From contig NZ_BMQK01000001.1 of the NCBI RefSeq assembly GCF_014648075.1, forward strand, positions 930,001 to 994,000: 64,000 nt of DNA, read 5' to 3'. The stretch is from Streptomyces ruber. GTDB lineage: Bacteria > Actinomycetota > Actinomycetes > Streptomycetales > Streptomycetaceae. The notes under the pieces are model-generated. The model saw nothing but the letters and a program-made list of their open reading frames with translations. It was not told where the DNA came from and did no database searches. This document shows, piece by piece, positions 24,408 through 33,138 of the stretch (positions are counted from its first letter, which is position 1; each line of letters starts with the position of its first letter). A program made the translations under genes and the position numbers.

Positions 24408-25526
24408 TCACGTACGCGTGACCGTCCCGCACGTCGTCTCGTCCTCGTCCGGCGCGTCGAGCGGGCGGCTGCGGTCGTACGGGTCGACGGCCGGTCCCGT
24501 GGCAGGCGGGGCGGTGAGGAGGTCGGAGTCGAAGGAGAGGTGCAGGAACCCGTCGGACACGCGGCAGTCGTCGTTGCCCCTGTCCGCGGAGTACTCGATC
24601 AGCGACAGTTTGCCCGGGGTGGCCTGGTACTGGGCCGGATCGTAGGCGCGTATGACGAGCGAACGGCGCACGATGGTCCGCGCGATCTCCGTCGCACCAC
24701 TCTCCGCCTTCACCAACGGGTAGACGAACGTGTAGTCGGCATGAACGTCGACGGTGCCCGGCTCCTCACCCTCCGCGAAGGTCATCCGCCCACGGGTCTT
24801 GACCACGTCCCCGACCACCCGCACCTCATCGGGATCGAACCGGCTGAAGAACCACGTGGGATCGTGGTCCTCGTCGGGCGCGCGCAGCGCGGTCTCGATC
24901 TCGGACCGCATGTCGGGCTGCAGCGGATCGACGAGGGCGATGGCGCCCTCAGGACGCTCACCCCGCAAGGTGGCAGGCGCAGGATTGGAAGCGACGAGGA
25001 ATTTCTTGGCCGTCTCCAGCACTTCCGCCACCTGCGACTCGGAGAACGCACCGACCGCCTCCGCCTCGGGCAGCACGATGCCCTCGGCCGCCTCGGCGTA
25101 CCGCAGGGCCGGCGACCCGAGGAAGGGCTCCTGGAGGGTGGGCGTGTCGGGTGCCTCGGCGGAGGGCGCGGCGGTGGGCGCGACGGACTCCGCCGGCAGT
25201 ACGGCGGGCGCGGCCTGCGTCTCACTCGGCTCACTCGACTCACCGAACCGATCCCCCAGCCCGCCGGGCAGATGGGACAGCGCCCACTCGGGACAGAGGG
25301 CGATGAGGGCAAGGGCGACAGCGACAGGAATCCCGACGAACGCCCCCACCCGCCGCCGACGAGCGGACCGCCCGTTCAACTCCCGCCAGGCGGGCCCGGT
25401 ACGCCACCCCTCGGGCTGCCAGGCACCCTCACTGCCCCCTCGCGTCCCGGCCTCGGCACCGGAAACGGCCGACGCGCCCTTCGCGTCGTCCGACACCTGA
25501 CCACCACGCGACTTCCCGCTGCTCAC
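24408..25526 (-). CDS. Single-pass membrane protein beside the WXG100 cluster
   Basis: The 372-residue product starts at a GTG with an AGGAGGG site. A charged N terminus of about 80 residues is followed by one transmembrane helix (VGAFVGIPVAVALALIALCP, near residues 60-80). A Ser/Pro/Ala/Glu-rich stalk and an extracytoplasmic domain of about 220 residues then follow, with LETAKKFLVASN, PTWFFSRFDPDEVRVVG and a C-terminal Cys pair (NDDCRV, ETTCGTV). I do not recognise the domain. Proteins of this shape are common next to streptomycete WXG100 genes, but the link here rests on position. Confidence 0.78.
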   Translation of the reverse strand: MSSGKSRGGQVSDDAKGASAVSGAEAGTRGGSEGAWQPEGWRTGPAWRELNGRSARRRRVGAFVGIPVAVALALIALCPEWALSHLPGGLGDRFGESSEPSETQAAPAVLPAESVAPTAAPSAEAPDTPTLQEPFLGSPALRYAEAAEGIVLPEAEAVGAFSESQVAEVLETAKKFLVASNPAPATLRGERPEGAIALVDPLQPDMRSEIETALRAPDEDHDPTWFFSRFDPDEVRVVGDVVKTRGRMTFAEGEEPGTVDVHADYTFVYPLVKAESGATEIARTIVRRSLVIRAYDPAQYQATPGKLSLIEYSADRGNDDCRVSDGFLHLSFDSDLLTAPPATGPAVDPYDRSRPLDAPDEDETTCGTVTRT

Positions 25527-25764
25527 GGGTCCCTCCTCGTACGGACACCGGGCAGCGACGGGGACCGAGAAGACGAGAACCTCCGAGCAGCCGACCGGCA
25601 CGGCATCAACATCCCCGCGTCGGCCCCTCCACGGGAACAAATCGCAGGTCAGCGGCACATCACAGCACGACGTCGAGAACTCCGGGTCTTCGGGGTGCGG
25701 GTTCGGGTACGGGCCGGAGGCGGGTTGGAGTACGGATCGGGGACGCCCGGTGGCGGCATGCGCC

Positions 25765-25794
25765 CGTGGCCGTGGCCGTGGCCGTGGCCGTGAC
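25765..25794. repeat. Five 6-bp repeats CGTGGC
   Basis: CGTGGC is repeated in tandem four times and followed by CGTGAC, inside the spacer between the membrane-protein gene and the broken gene upstream. The rest of 25527-25824 shows no coding region. Confidence 0.75.
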
Positions 25795-25824
25795 CGGGGG
25801 TGGAGAGGGCGGAGGGGGACACCC

Positions 25825-27193
25825 CTACCGCACCTCCACCCCGATCCGGGCCGTGTTGTTCTCCGGGTGCGGGTCTCCTGCCTCGTACATCGTGGTCACG
25901 GATCCGTTTCGCGCGTCCCCGAACTCCGGCGCCTCGATGCGGAACTCGAACGCGTACCGGAGCTCCTCCCCGGCGGCCATGTACCGACCGAGCCCGGCCC
26001 GCAGCTGTACGCCCGGCCCTTGGGCTTGCCGCGACCCAGCACGTCCTCCCCGTAACCCGGGGCGGGCGGGTCCGTCTCGAACCCGAAACAGTTGAGCGGG
26101 GCGTGCACCACGGTCACCCCCGGTGGCACGGAGACCCACACAGGGGCGGAGTCGCCCAGCGCCTCCTTCCGCGTGGCTGTCCTGGACCCTGGCCCGAGGT
26201 TGCGAAGGGGGACCTCCGCCCGCACCACATCGCCCGGACCGCCCCGCAGGGTGGTCCCGCCCACGGCGAAGTCGGCGGTGTTGTCCACGTCGACGGAGCT
26301 GCGCAGCGGCTGCCGGCCGTCCGCGTCGGCGCGTATGTGCGTGGGTGAGGCGGGCCTGCGGCCGTCAGCTCGGTCGACCCGTCGCCGCCCAGGCTGTCCC
26401 CGATCAGGACTTCGTCGGGCGGTACGGACCTCACGTCGTACGTGATGTGCTCCCACATCGCCCGGGCGTCGGCCCGTACCGCGCCGAGACCGAGGTCGTA
26501 CGAGGCCAGCGGGTCGAATGGACCCAGCACCTTGCACTCCACGGTCGTCTCGAGCGTGTCCTCGTCGGTCCTCCGGACGCAGTCGCGGAACCGCTCGCTG
26601 AGAGACAGTCCCCGCGAGAGCCCCAGCGTGACCCGGACCGCCGGGACGCTGCTGCGGGTGTAGTTGGTGAAGCCGCCCGGCAGCCGCAGTGTCCCGCCGG
26701 GAGCGGGGCGTTCACGGGCACCCGCCGCCCGGTCGAACACCACGCTGGCCGTCGGCACGGCGACGGTGAACCGGTGCGTGCCGCGCGCGCCGTTCCCGTC
26801 GGTGGCCGTGACCCGCACCGGGTGGGAGGTGTCAACGGCGGAGATCTTCGGACGGCCGACGCGCACCTCACCGATCCGGACGGGCACGCCCCGCCGGACC
26901 GGGCCGATACCGTCACAGACACCGACCAGGTCCCCGTCGGGATCGCAGTCCACGTCCACCTCGTCCGAGACGGCCGCGAGGGCGGAGGCGTCGATGGTCA
27001 CGGTGACGTCGGTGAGGTCGGTCCGTCCGACGTTGGACACCCAGACGCCGTTGAGGTGGCCGGACGCGTCGAGAGGGCGTACCTCCCAGGGTGCTACCAG
27101 GACGGCCGTACGAAGGTTGTACGCAACGTGTACGAGAGACGTACGGAGCCTGTGTGAGTCCGGGCGCCGGGACACTGCCGCGTCCGGCGACAT
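25825..27193 (-). pseudogene. Large gene broken by two frameshifts
   Basis: Reading leftward from the ATG at 27193, one frame runs to about 26345 (PLDASGHLNGVWVSNVGRTD, LTAAGPPHPRTY). The reading then continues in a second frame to about 26010 (VDVDNTADFAVGGTTLRGG, WVSVPPGVTVVHAPLNCFG), and in a third frame to the stop at 25825 (AAGEELRYAFEFRIEAPEFG, ENNTARIGVEVR). The pieces form a chain of immunoglobulin-like or DUF11-like beta repeats. There is no signal peptide at the current 5' end, so that end may also be lost. It is divergent from the WXG100 gene. Two indels in one gene favour real decay, but assembly error in GC-rich DNA must be excluded. Confidence 0.75.
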
Positions 27194-27278
27194 GAGCAGG
27201 ATCTCGGCCGATGATCCGCACCGACACGGCTGTGGTTATCGTGACGGTCACACTGTTCGGAGTGACGAGGGGGCAACG

Positions 27279-27587
27279 TTGTCTGCGCAGTTCGATGTGG
27301 ATCCGCAAGCCTTGCGGACCTATGCGAAAAACATCGACAAGGAAGTGGAGCGGATCCGGCTGATCCGCAACAAGATCGATCAGGTGGCGCTGTCACCGGG
27401 AGCGTTCGGCAAGCTGCCGCAGTCGGACGAGCTGGCGGACGACTACGAGAAGCAGCGCACCGGTTCGCTGGACGACCTCAAGGACGCCGCGTCCGCCCTG
27501 GAGGGCATCGTCGACGCGGTGAGGAACACGGCGAAGGCGTACGACCAGACCGAGGACGACATCAACGTCAGCTTCGGCGGCAGCTGA
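27279..27587 (+). CDS. WXG100-superfamily small helical protein
   Basis: The 102-residue product starts at a TTG with GAGGGGG upstream (LSAQFDVDPQALRTYAKNID). It is all helical with charged heptads, has no signal peptide, and matches ESX/WXG100-like secretion partners in size and position, although the central Trp-x-Gly is replaced by GAFGKLPQSDEL. Such proteins pair with a partner and leave the cell through type VII secretion. Its stop overlaps the next gene's start (TGATG). Confidence 0.75.
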   Translation: MSAQFDVDPQALRTYAKNIDKEVERIRLIRNKIDQVALSPGAFGKLPQSDELADDYEKQRTGSLDDLKDAASALEGIVDAVRNTAKAYDQTEDDINVSFGGS

Positions 27588-28546
27588 TGGACATCCTCAG
27601 CAAGCTCGGCATCAACATCTCCGGCCCGTTCTCGGACGTCCTCGACGAGGTCGTCCGCGCTGCCATCAAGCAGTTCGGCCTCGAGGACGACCTGGAGAAG
27701 GTCTCCGGCGACAACGAGCGCCTCATGGAGGTCGCCGGCAAGTACCGCGAAGCGGCCCGGGACCTGCGCGGCGTCGTGGAGGACCTGCAGTTCGAGCGGA
27801 AGCAGCTGAACGGCTCCTGGTCCGGGGCGGCGGCGGAGGCCTTCCACAAGGACATGTCCGCGTTCGAGGAGGCCCTCGAGGGCGAGGCCTCGGACATGGA
27901 CCAGATCGCCGAGCTGCTGGAGACCGCTGCCCAGGCGTGTGCCGAGGCCGAGCAGCTGATGATCGACCTGATCGTGGAGATCGTCCAGGCACTCGTGGCG
28001 GCGGCCGCGACGACCGCGATCCTGTCCATCCTCACGGCAGGCGCGGCCGCCGCGATCGGACCCCTGATCGCCGCCGCGGGAGTCGCCTCACGGGCCATGA
28101 GGGCGGTACGCATCACGGCGAGACTGGCCGACACGCTGTCCGACCTGGCACGGCGGATGCAGGCCATGCGCAAGCTGGCGAAGCTGCGGAACACGCTGAG
28201 GAAGTTCACGGACAAGAAAGACCCGACGAGCCACATCAATGCGCTGAAACGGTACCGGGGCAAGTTCGAGCAGTCTCACGGCATCGAAGGTGGCTCGAGG
28301 GCGGATCTGTCGGCCTACGGCGAGTACCTGGCGGCCAAGCGCATGGTGAAGAAGGGCATCGTGCACCCGTTGCTCGGCGTCGAGACCGGCGCAGTGATCA
28401 AGGAGGGGTACGAGACCTACGGCCCCGAGGGCGCACCCGGCGTCGCGCCGAAGAGCCCCCTGCCGCAGGACGCCTCCCGTAGTTTCGACGACCGGATGAA
28501 CGACGGGCTCTCGGCCAGGCAAAAGGTCGAGAAGGACTTCGGCTGA
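27587..28546 (+). CDS. WXG-domain protein with variable C-terminal domain
   Basis: The 319-residue protein has an N-terminal WXG100-like helical hairpin with the turn motif LNGSWSGAAAEAFHKDM (Trp-Ser-Gly near residue 77). A hydrophobic Ala/Gly segment follows (LVAAAATTAILSILTAGAAA, about 135-165), then a basic helical region. The C-terminal part of about 110 residues (from KKDPTSHINALKRYRGKFEQ) matches nothing I know. The layout is that of a type VII secretion effector such as a polymorphic toxin. The C-terminal activity is unknown, and the gene after it is a natural immunity or chaperone candidate. Confidence 0.78.
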   Translation: MDILSKLGINISGPFSDVLDEVVRAAIKQFGLEDDLEKVSGDNERLMEVAGKYREAARDLRGVVEDLQFERKQLNGSWSGAAAEAFHKDMSAFEEALEGEASDMDQIAELLETAAQACAEAEQLMIDLIVEIVQALVAAAATTAILSILTAGAAAAIGPLIAAAGVASRAMRAVRITARLADTLSDLARRMQAMRKLAKLRNTLRKFTDKKDPTSHINALKRYRGKFEQSHGIEGGSRADLSAYGEYLAAKRMVKKGIVHPLLGVETGAVIKEGYETYGPEGAPGVAPKSPLPQDASRSFDDRMNDGLSARQKVEKDFG

Positions 28547-28564
28547 GAGGCTGGGGCGAGGAAC

Positions 28565-29173
28565 GTGGTGGACGGTTCGGCAGAGCAGGCGGCACGGGAA
28601 GTACGTGGCCACATCGAGGCGGCACTGGCGGGCGTGGATGTGCCGGTGGTGTTCGGCATCTCCTGGGGAACGGAGGGCGCGAAAACACCACCGCGACGCA
28701 GGTGGCCGCATCCTGCTGTGCTTGTGCACGTGAAGCGAAAGAAACCCCTTTGGGCTCGGCTGTTCGATCTCATCGTCATTCCTGCCGTGTGGGTGACCGA
28801 CCCCATCGGGGAAGTATACGAATGGCTGGCGGACCATTCGCCTTTCCGTCGCAGGAAGCGTGCTCTGCACGGTGGCTGGAAGAGCATCGCCGGCTCGATG
28901 CTCGCGGCTCACCACACACCCGTGAAGTGTTATCTGGTGTCCGGCCGTACCGGTCTCCACCTCGTATGGATCGGCGAGTTGGGCTCGGAGACCGGTTGGT
29001 CCCTTCCGACGGAGCAGGTCACCGGTGTCGAGCATCTCGAATGGGCCGGCGGCATGCCGCACAAGGCCCGCCTCCGCTTCCATTTCGCGGACGGATCCTG
29101 GGGCGACCGGGTGATCGTCGGTGAGGCATGGCAGCAGATGCTGTCCCAGTTCCCGCCGCCCCCGAAGAAGTGA
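28565..29173 (+). CDS. Hypothetical protein downstream of WXG-domain gene
   Basis: The 202-residue product (GTG 28565) lies 18 bases after the WXG-domain gene and is probably cotranscribed. It has a hydrophobic stretch (LWARLFDLIVIPAVWVTDPI, about residues 60-80) that may touch the membrane, and a C-terminal beta-rich part (TGLHLVWIGELG, HKARLRFHFADGSWGDR) that could be a PH-like fold. It may be an immunity protein or secretion partner; this is inferred only from order. Confidence 0.7.
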   Translation: MVDGSAEQAAREVRGHIEAALAGVDVPVVFGISWGTEGAKTPPRRRWPHPAVLVHVKRKKPLWARLFDLIVIPAVWVTDPIGEVYEWLADHSPFRRRKRALHGGWKSIAGSMLAAHHTPVKCYLVSGRTGLHLVWIGELGSETGWSLPTEQVTGVEHLEWAGGMPHKARLRFHFADGSWGDRVIVGEAWQQMLSQFPPPPKK

Positions 29174-30397
29174 ACGGAGGAGGGCGGCGCTTCCGGTCCA
29201 TCTCGGGTGCGAGTGATGCATGAGGTGTGCGAGGTCGGATCTGTCACCGGGAGCCGGGTATCACCGGGGCGACCGGCTCCGGGGCGTGCCGGGCGATCGC
29301 CTTGCGCAGTGCCTTCGGGTTCCGCTCGGGCATGGGGGTACGGCTGGCGTCAATTCGGCAACGTGAGCGGTCATGCCCGATGGGCTCCTGCGACGCGTCA
29401 TGATGGCGGCCATAGTCGGCTCCCTGGGTCGCGGGCGCCCGTTCGAACCCGGGCCCGTCGCCGGCCGGTGGCTGACGTGTCCTCGCCTGACTGCTCAACT
29501 GGCGTCCGGGGCGCAGAGCGTGGTCGTTCAAGGAGACAGTGGCCGCGGAGGCTCAGTCCTTGAGTTCGCCGTAGATGTCGGCTCTTCGGCATCAAGGTGC
29601 AGCAAGGCCAATGGGGGCAGCAAGGCCAATGGCTACACCTCGGGGGATGGCGGTAAACGAGCCCTTGCCCCGCCATCAGGTGTCGATGAGCCCTTGCACC
29701 CCAGGCACCGGCTCGTACCCATCGAGGTTCAATGCCTCAACGGCGTCGCCCTTGCTCTTTGATGCTTTTGCTCCAGTAAGTCCCATAGTGGGCCGGTGCC
29801 TTGTAAAGGACTGAACCGTTCCGGGTCCGGTGGAGGGGGCGGCTGTACCGGGTTCACGGCCGACGTGACGTCTCGGGCGACGGCTTGGTACGCCTCGACA
29901 CCGTCTGTCCGGAGCGGCCCTGCTGCTGGCCGAACTGACGTCTCGGGCCTCGCGGCGGAGCTGTCGACGTCTGCGGAGGAACCGGAGGCGAGGCCGAGAG
30001 CCGCCGGCCAATCGACGGCTGCTTGATCAGGCCATCGATGGCCTCGGCTGGCTGCGGTTCGAGCGTGCTCCCGCTACCGGCCGAACCGGCCCCGTACGTC
30101 ACCGTCCCCCGGCGGCCGACGTACGGGGCCTCCTCCTGCATGCGGCACCTACTCGGCTGTCGAGCCTGCCGCTTCGGCCGGGACCGGCGCCCCAGCGCCG
30201 CAGCCCGGACGAAACGGCAGGCCAGCACGCTCGGTGAGAATCACCGCTTGCTTCCCTTTGGCGGCCCTCAGCTCGGGAAGCTGAGATCACGCGCGACTGG
30301 CTCGGGCACTGACCTGGGCGGACGGCTGGGATTCGGCTTCGTCGGGCTCGGTCGCTCTTACCTAGTTTCCCGCTGTTCCCCCGAAGGTAACGCCGCC
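29174..30397. other. Gene-poor, degraded intergenic stretch
   Basis: No gene can be supported here. On the minus strand a fragment near 29250-29340 (MPERNPKALRKAIARHAPE) resembles the start of small DUF6247-type proteins but ends at a stop 10 residues later. Another fragment ending at 29676 (MGLTGAKASKSKGDAVEALN) stops after 36 codons. GTCTCGGGC-containing short repeats lie at 29866 and 29938. The base composition is less GC-biased at third positions than the flanks, as in decaying or foreign DNA. Confidence 0.6.
30268..30321. repeat. 54-bp element, copy 1 (conserved ends)
   Basis: The left 20 bases (TCAGCTCGGGAAGCTGAGAT) form a hairpin, and the right 14 bases (ACTGACCTGGGCGG) match those of a second element at 35380-35433. 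The two elements have equal length, and their central 20 bases differ. Function unknown. Confidence 0.65.
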
Positions 30398-31006
30398 TCA
30401 GATGGTCGGGGTGTCGTCAACAATCGGCCTGTGGATCTCAACGACCGGCTTCCACCCCGCGGAGAACTCGATGAAGTCCGCACGGGTGGGGTAGGTGTCG
30501 ATCGCGCGACGGTCACGCTTGGGGCTGTCGCTCGCCTTGCGCCCCCGGGGAATCTGCTCCTCGAAGATGTCGACCTTCACGTCGGGGACCTCCTTGAGAC
30601 CCTGGCGCCAGATCTGCACGACGTCGGCGCCGAACGCCTGCCGGGCCGCGGCGTACAGGGCCGTGAGGGCCCCCTTGTCCCCACCAGGGACGAAAAGCGC
30701 CAGGTCCAGTACGACACCGGCGGACTGGAGGACCTCGATGGTCGCCGAGCCGTTCTCGTCGGCCAGGTAGATTCCGGCATCACTCTCGTCGTCGGGAAGG
30801 CAGGAAACCTCTTCCTGGAATATGGTCCTCGCCGTGATTGAGCCTCCCTCGAAATCCTCACCGGACTTGGTCAGAAAAGCAGGGACATAGCAGTCGGGAA
30901 GCTTGAGTTCTGCCGTGTCGGCGGAAACGAAGAGCCTGTCCTTCACGCCGAGCTTCGTCACCTCTTCCATCGAGAGGCGGCGAGCGGTGATCTTCTCCGT
31001 GTTCAC
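30398..31006 (-). CDS. Hypothetical protein of the accessory island
   Basis: The 202-residue product starts at a GTG at 31006 preceded by AAAGGG (VNTEKITARRLSMEEVTKLG). It is soluble, acidic, and has no signal peptide or membrane helix. Recognisable stretches are RTIFQEEVSCLPDDES, VVLDLALFVPGGDKGALTAL and FIEFSAGWKPVVEIHRP. The high Lys/Glu/Asp content and lower GC at third positions differ from neighbours and suggest acquisition. No family is recognised. Confidence 0.7.
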   Translation of the reverse strand: MNTEKITARRLSMEEVTKLGVKDRLFVSADTAELKLPDCYVPAFLTKSGEDFEGGSITARTIFQEEVSCLPDDESDAGIYLADENGSATIEVLQSAGVVLDLALFVPGGDKGALTALYAAARQAFGADVVQIWRQGLKEVPDVKVDIFEEQIPRGRKASDSPKRDRRAIDTYPTRADFIEFSAGWKPVVEIHRPIVDDTPTI

Positions 31007-31547
31007 GATTTCCCTTTCAGTTTGCACTGCCCCTTCGAACAAGGACGCTACCACGAAACCCTTAGGTCAACTGCCTAGTAACCATCGGGTAAATGGCGTC
31101 GGTGACCTGCACGGGAGGATGTCGAAGCGGGTGCCACTGGGCCGGGAACACGCATCCGCCAGGTAGTGTCCCTCGTCATGGTGTCGGGGATCAACTGGGG
31201 GTTGCATTTCGGTGCGTTGGATAACACGGAGGGACTAAAAGAGAGTTCACGGTAGATATCGCCCATATCGCCTTCGGGGGGTGGTGGCGAGGTAAGGCGA
31301 TCTGTTCGTCGTGCATCTCGAAGAGCGCAGCGGAAATACGCCGGATGGTCCGACAACGCAACAACGGAGACCCCCACCGGCAACATTCAAATGGAGTGCG
31401 AACCAGAAGCCGCTTACTACCGCGCCCTCTTCGGTCTGAACTTCGGCGTAGTCGGCTGACGCCCCGTTGCTGACGTCTCGTCGTGTTGGGCGGGTTCCGA
31501 TACAGAATAGGCGCGGACGTCCGTGATCATGGAGTTCTCTACGCTCT
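31007..31547. other. Intergenic stretch, relatively AT-rich
   Basis: This part has several A/T-rich segments (for example around 31215-31265) and a 22-codon reading frame at 31391-31459 (MECEPEAAYYRALFGLNFGV) that may be a gene end. Nothing complete is present. Confidence 0.5.
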
Positions 31548-31917
31548 GTGACCTTGGACTGCCCGTTCCTGCCGCTGGATCCGCTGAGACGCCTCGCGCA
31601 GGTCCCGGACCCGTGTGATCCGTGAGGAGTCCGGCATCCGCTCGTGACGCTCCTCGCGCTGACGGCCTGCGCGGTTCTCGCCGGAGCGGAATCCCTGCTC
31701 GCGGTGGGTGAATGGGTGACCGACGCACCGCCGGCCCTACTCCAACGGCTCGGCACGGTCATTGACCCGCTGTTGCCGGAACGGTCCTGGTCCGCGGAAT
31801 CCACGATCCGTCGGCTGCCGGCCGAAATCGACGCGGACGCCCCGGACCGGCGTTGCAGGACTGTACTCAGCCGGTCCGACAGATGCCGCCGAGGGCACAC
31901 GTTCCCGCTCGGCTGAC
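31548..31917 (+). pseudogene. ISAs1-family transposase fragment
   Basis: From a GTG at 31548 the frame reads VTLDCPFLPLDPLRRLAQVP DPCDP, then a TGA stop, then without frame change GVRHPLVTLLALTACAVLAG and LLAVGEWVTDAPPALLQRLG. This is the N-terminal part of ISAs1-type transposases (RHPL...LLALTACAVLAG...AVGEW). The frame loses similarity by about 31870 and stops at 31917. The catalytic DDE region is absent. It is an internally stopped and truncated remnant. Confidence 0.75.
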
Positions 31918-32026
31918 ATCGACCAATCTCGCTGGCAGCCGGTTCGGCATCTGGCCGGTGGGGGTCCTCGTGGCCGATGTCGTGCCGGCGTGGTGCGAAC
32001 GGCAACCAAAAGTGCAACCACGAAAC

Positions 32027-32065
32027 GATGAGGGTCCCGACCGCTGGGCGGTCGGGACCCTCATC
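32027..32065. terminator. Perfect 17-bp hairpin beside the tRNA-Ser fragment
   Basis: Arms GATGAGGGTCCCGACCG and its exact complement enclose a five-base loop. It lies directly 3' of the tRNA-Ser fragment on the minus strand, as expected for a tRNA terminator carried along with the fragment. Confidence 0.85.
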
Positions 32066-32081
32066 TGCCCTAGTGGGCGAG

Positions 32082-32135
32082 GCGGAGGACACGAGATTCG
32101 AACTGGTGAGAGGTTGCCCCCGACACGCTTTCCAA
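32082..32135 (-). pseudogene. 3' fragment of tRNA-Ser(GGA)
   Basis: On the minus strand the sequence runs from the anticodon loop (TTGGAAAGCGTG) through a long variable arm (TCGGGGGCAACC) and T loop (AGTTCGAATCTCG) to the acceptor end (TCCTCCGCC), but the 5' half is missing. One T-stem pair is broken (CCAG against CTCG), so it is not functional. A 3' tRNA piece followed by a terminator is the usual scar of an integrase attachment site. Identification rests on the remembered tRNA-Ser(GGA) sequence of Streptomyces. Confidence 0.7.
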
Positions 32136-32305
32136 CTGTGCTGGAGGTGCGGTGGGCCTTGTGCGGGGGCGTTCACCTGCGTTCATGGGAAGTCCCTCGC
32201 TGAGGCGCTGCTGTCGCACGGTCCTGGCCGAACGCCTGTGAACGGGCCCGAAGGAGACGGGAACTGAGACGGTCCTCCGTCGGCGGTGTGGTGGGGCAGG
32301 GCCTG

Positions 32306-33030
32306 TCAGAACGGAGGATCGGCGTCGCGACCGCTCCACAGCGCGTCGGTCCGGGGCGAAGCCTCGTGCGCCGAGTCGCAGAACGCGTACCGCTCTCGTC
32401 GGACCTCCAGCCCAGTGGTGTCCTCACCCCAGGCCGTCAGGGCCTCGATGGACCGCTCGCGGTACTACCAGAGTGCACTTTCGGCCGAAACGTCCCGCAA
32501 GAGAGGGACCAAGGCGACTCGGTGGTGGAGGAGGCGAAGGTCGTCCAGCAGCGGGGATGCAGGCGGAGACGGCTGCCTCGCGCACGTGGATGTCGGGATC
32601 GTCCATGAACACGGACGTGGCCCGAAAGAGCTGCGGTCGAATGCGGCAGACCTCGACGAACGGCGGATAGTCCTCCGGCGGGAAGCCGAAACGTCGACTG
32701 GTCGTTGCGGCTTCGTCGTCTGCCTCATTCGCGACGGAGCCAAGCCATCCCAGCAACTCGGCACGCATCGGCCCGGGGAAGCTGTGCGGGTTCTTCTCAA
32801 GGGACCAGAGGGCGCGCGCCTCGCCGAGGATCCCCGCCACGTACAGGGCAGCCGGGGGCGTGGCGGTGTAGAGAGTGTTCTGGTGGTGCACCACGTGATG
32901 CAGGCCGCCCAGTGCCCGGGACCGCACGCCCTCATCCGCGTCGAGAAGCCCAGTCAGCATCTTCGGGACATCGTCCGCCGGTCCGTAGGCATGATCCAAG
33001 GCACCCCAACGCGTCCCGGTCAGTGAGCAT
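32306..33030 (-). pseudogene. Decayed HEAT-repeat-like protein gene
   Basis: From near 33010 leftward the frame encodes GALDHAYGPADDVPKMLTGL, HHVVHHQNTLYTATPPAALY and DIHVREAAVSACIP. At about 32545 the reading shifts to a second frame (LLDDLRLLHHRVALVPLLRD, ESALW). That frame hits a TAG where a Tyr codon is expected and then continues (YRERSIEALTAWGEDTTGLE) to a TGA at 32306. The start codon also seems out of frame. At least two lesions make it a pseudogene. Intact relatives, as I recall them, are small HEAT-like proteins common beside streptomycete toxin genes. Confidence 0.78.
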
Positions 33031-33035
33031 TTTCA

Positions 33036-33066
33036 GGTTTCTGGCCGCGATTCCGTGAATGACCTT
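33036..33066. repeat. Left arm of 30-bp inverted repeat around hydrolase
   Basis: This 31-base segment (containing CTGGCCGCGATTCCGTGAAT) is the reverse complement of 33845-33874 with two substitutions and one gap. The pair brackets the hydrolase gene. The TGAGCATTTTCAG at 33024-33036 next to it is also found inverted at 34733-34745. Confidence 0.85.
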
Positions 33067-33138
33067 TGGCTCCCTGCCGTAACGGCGGCTACACCTACCG
33101 TTGGTCGAAAGGCAGCCAATGCAGACTTGGAGGCAGCG

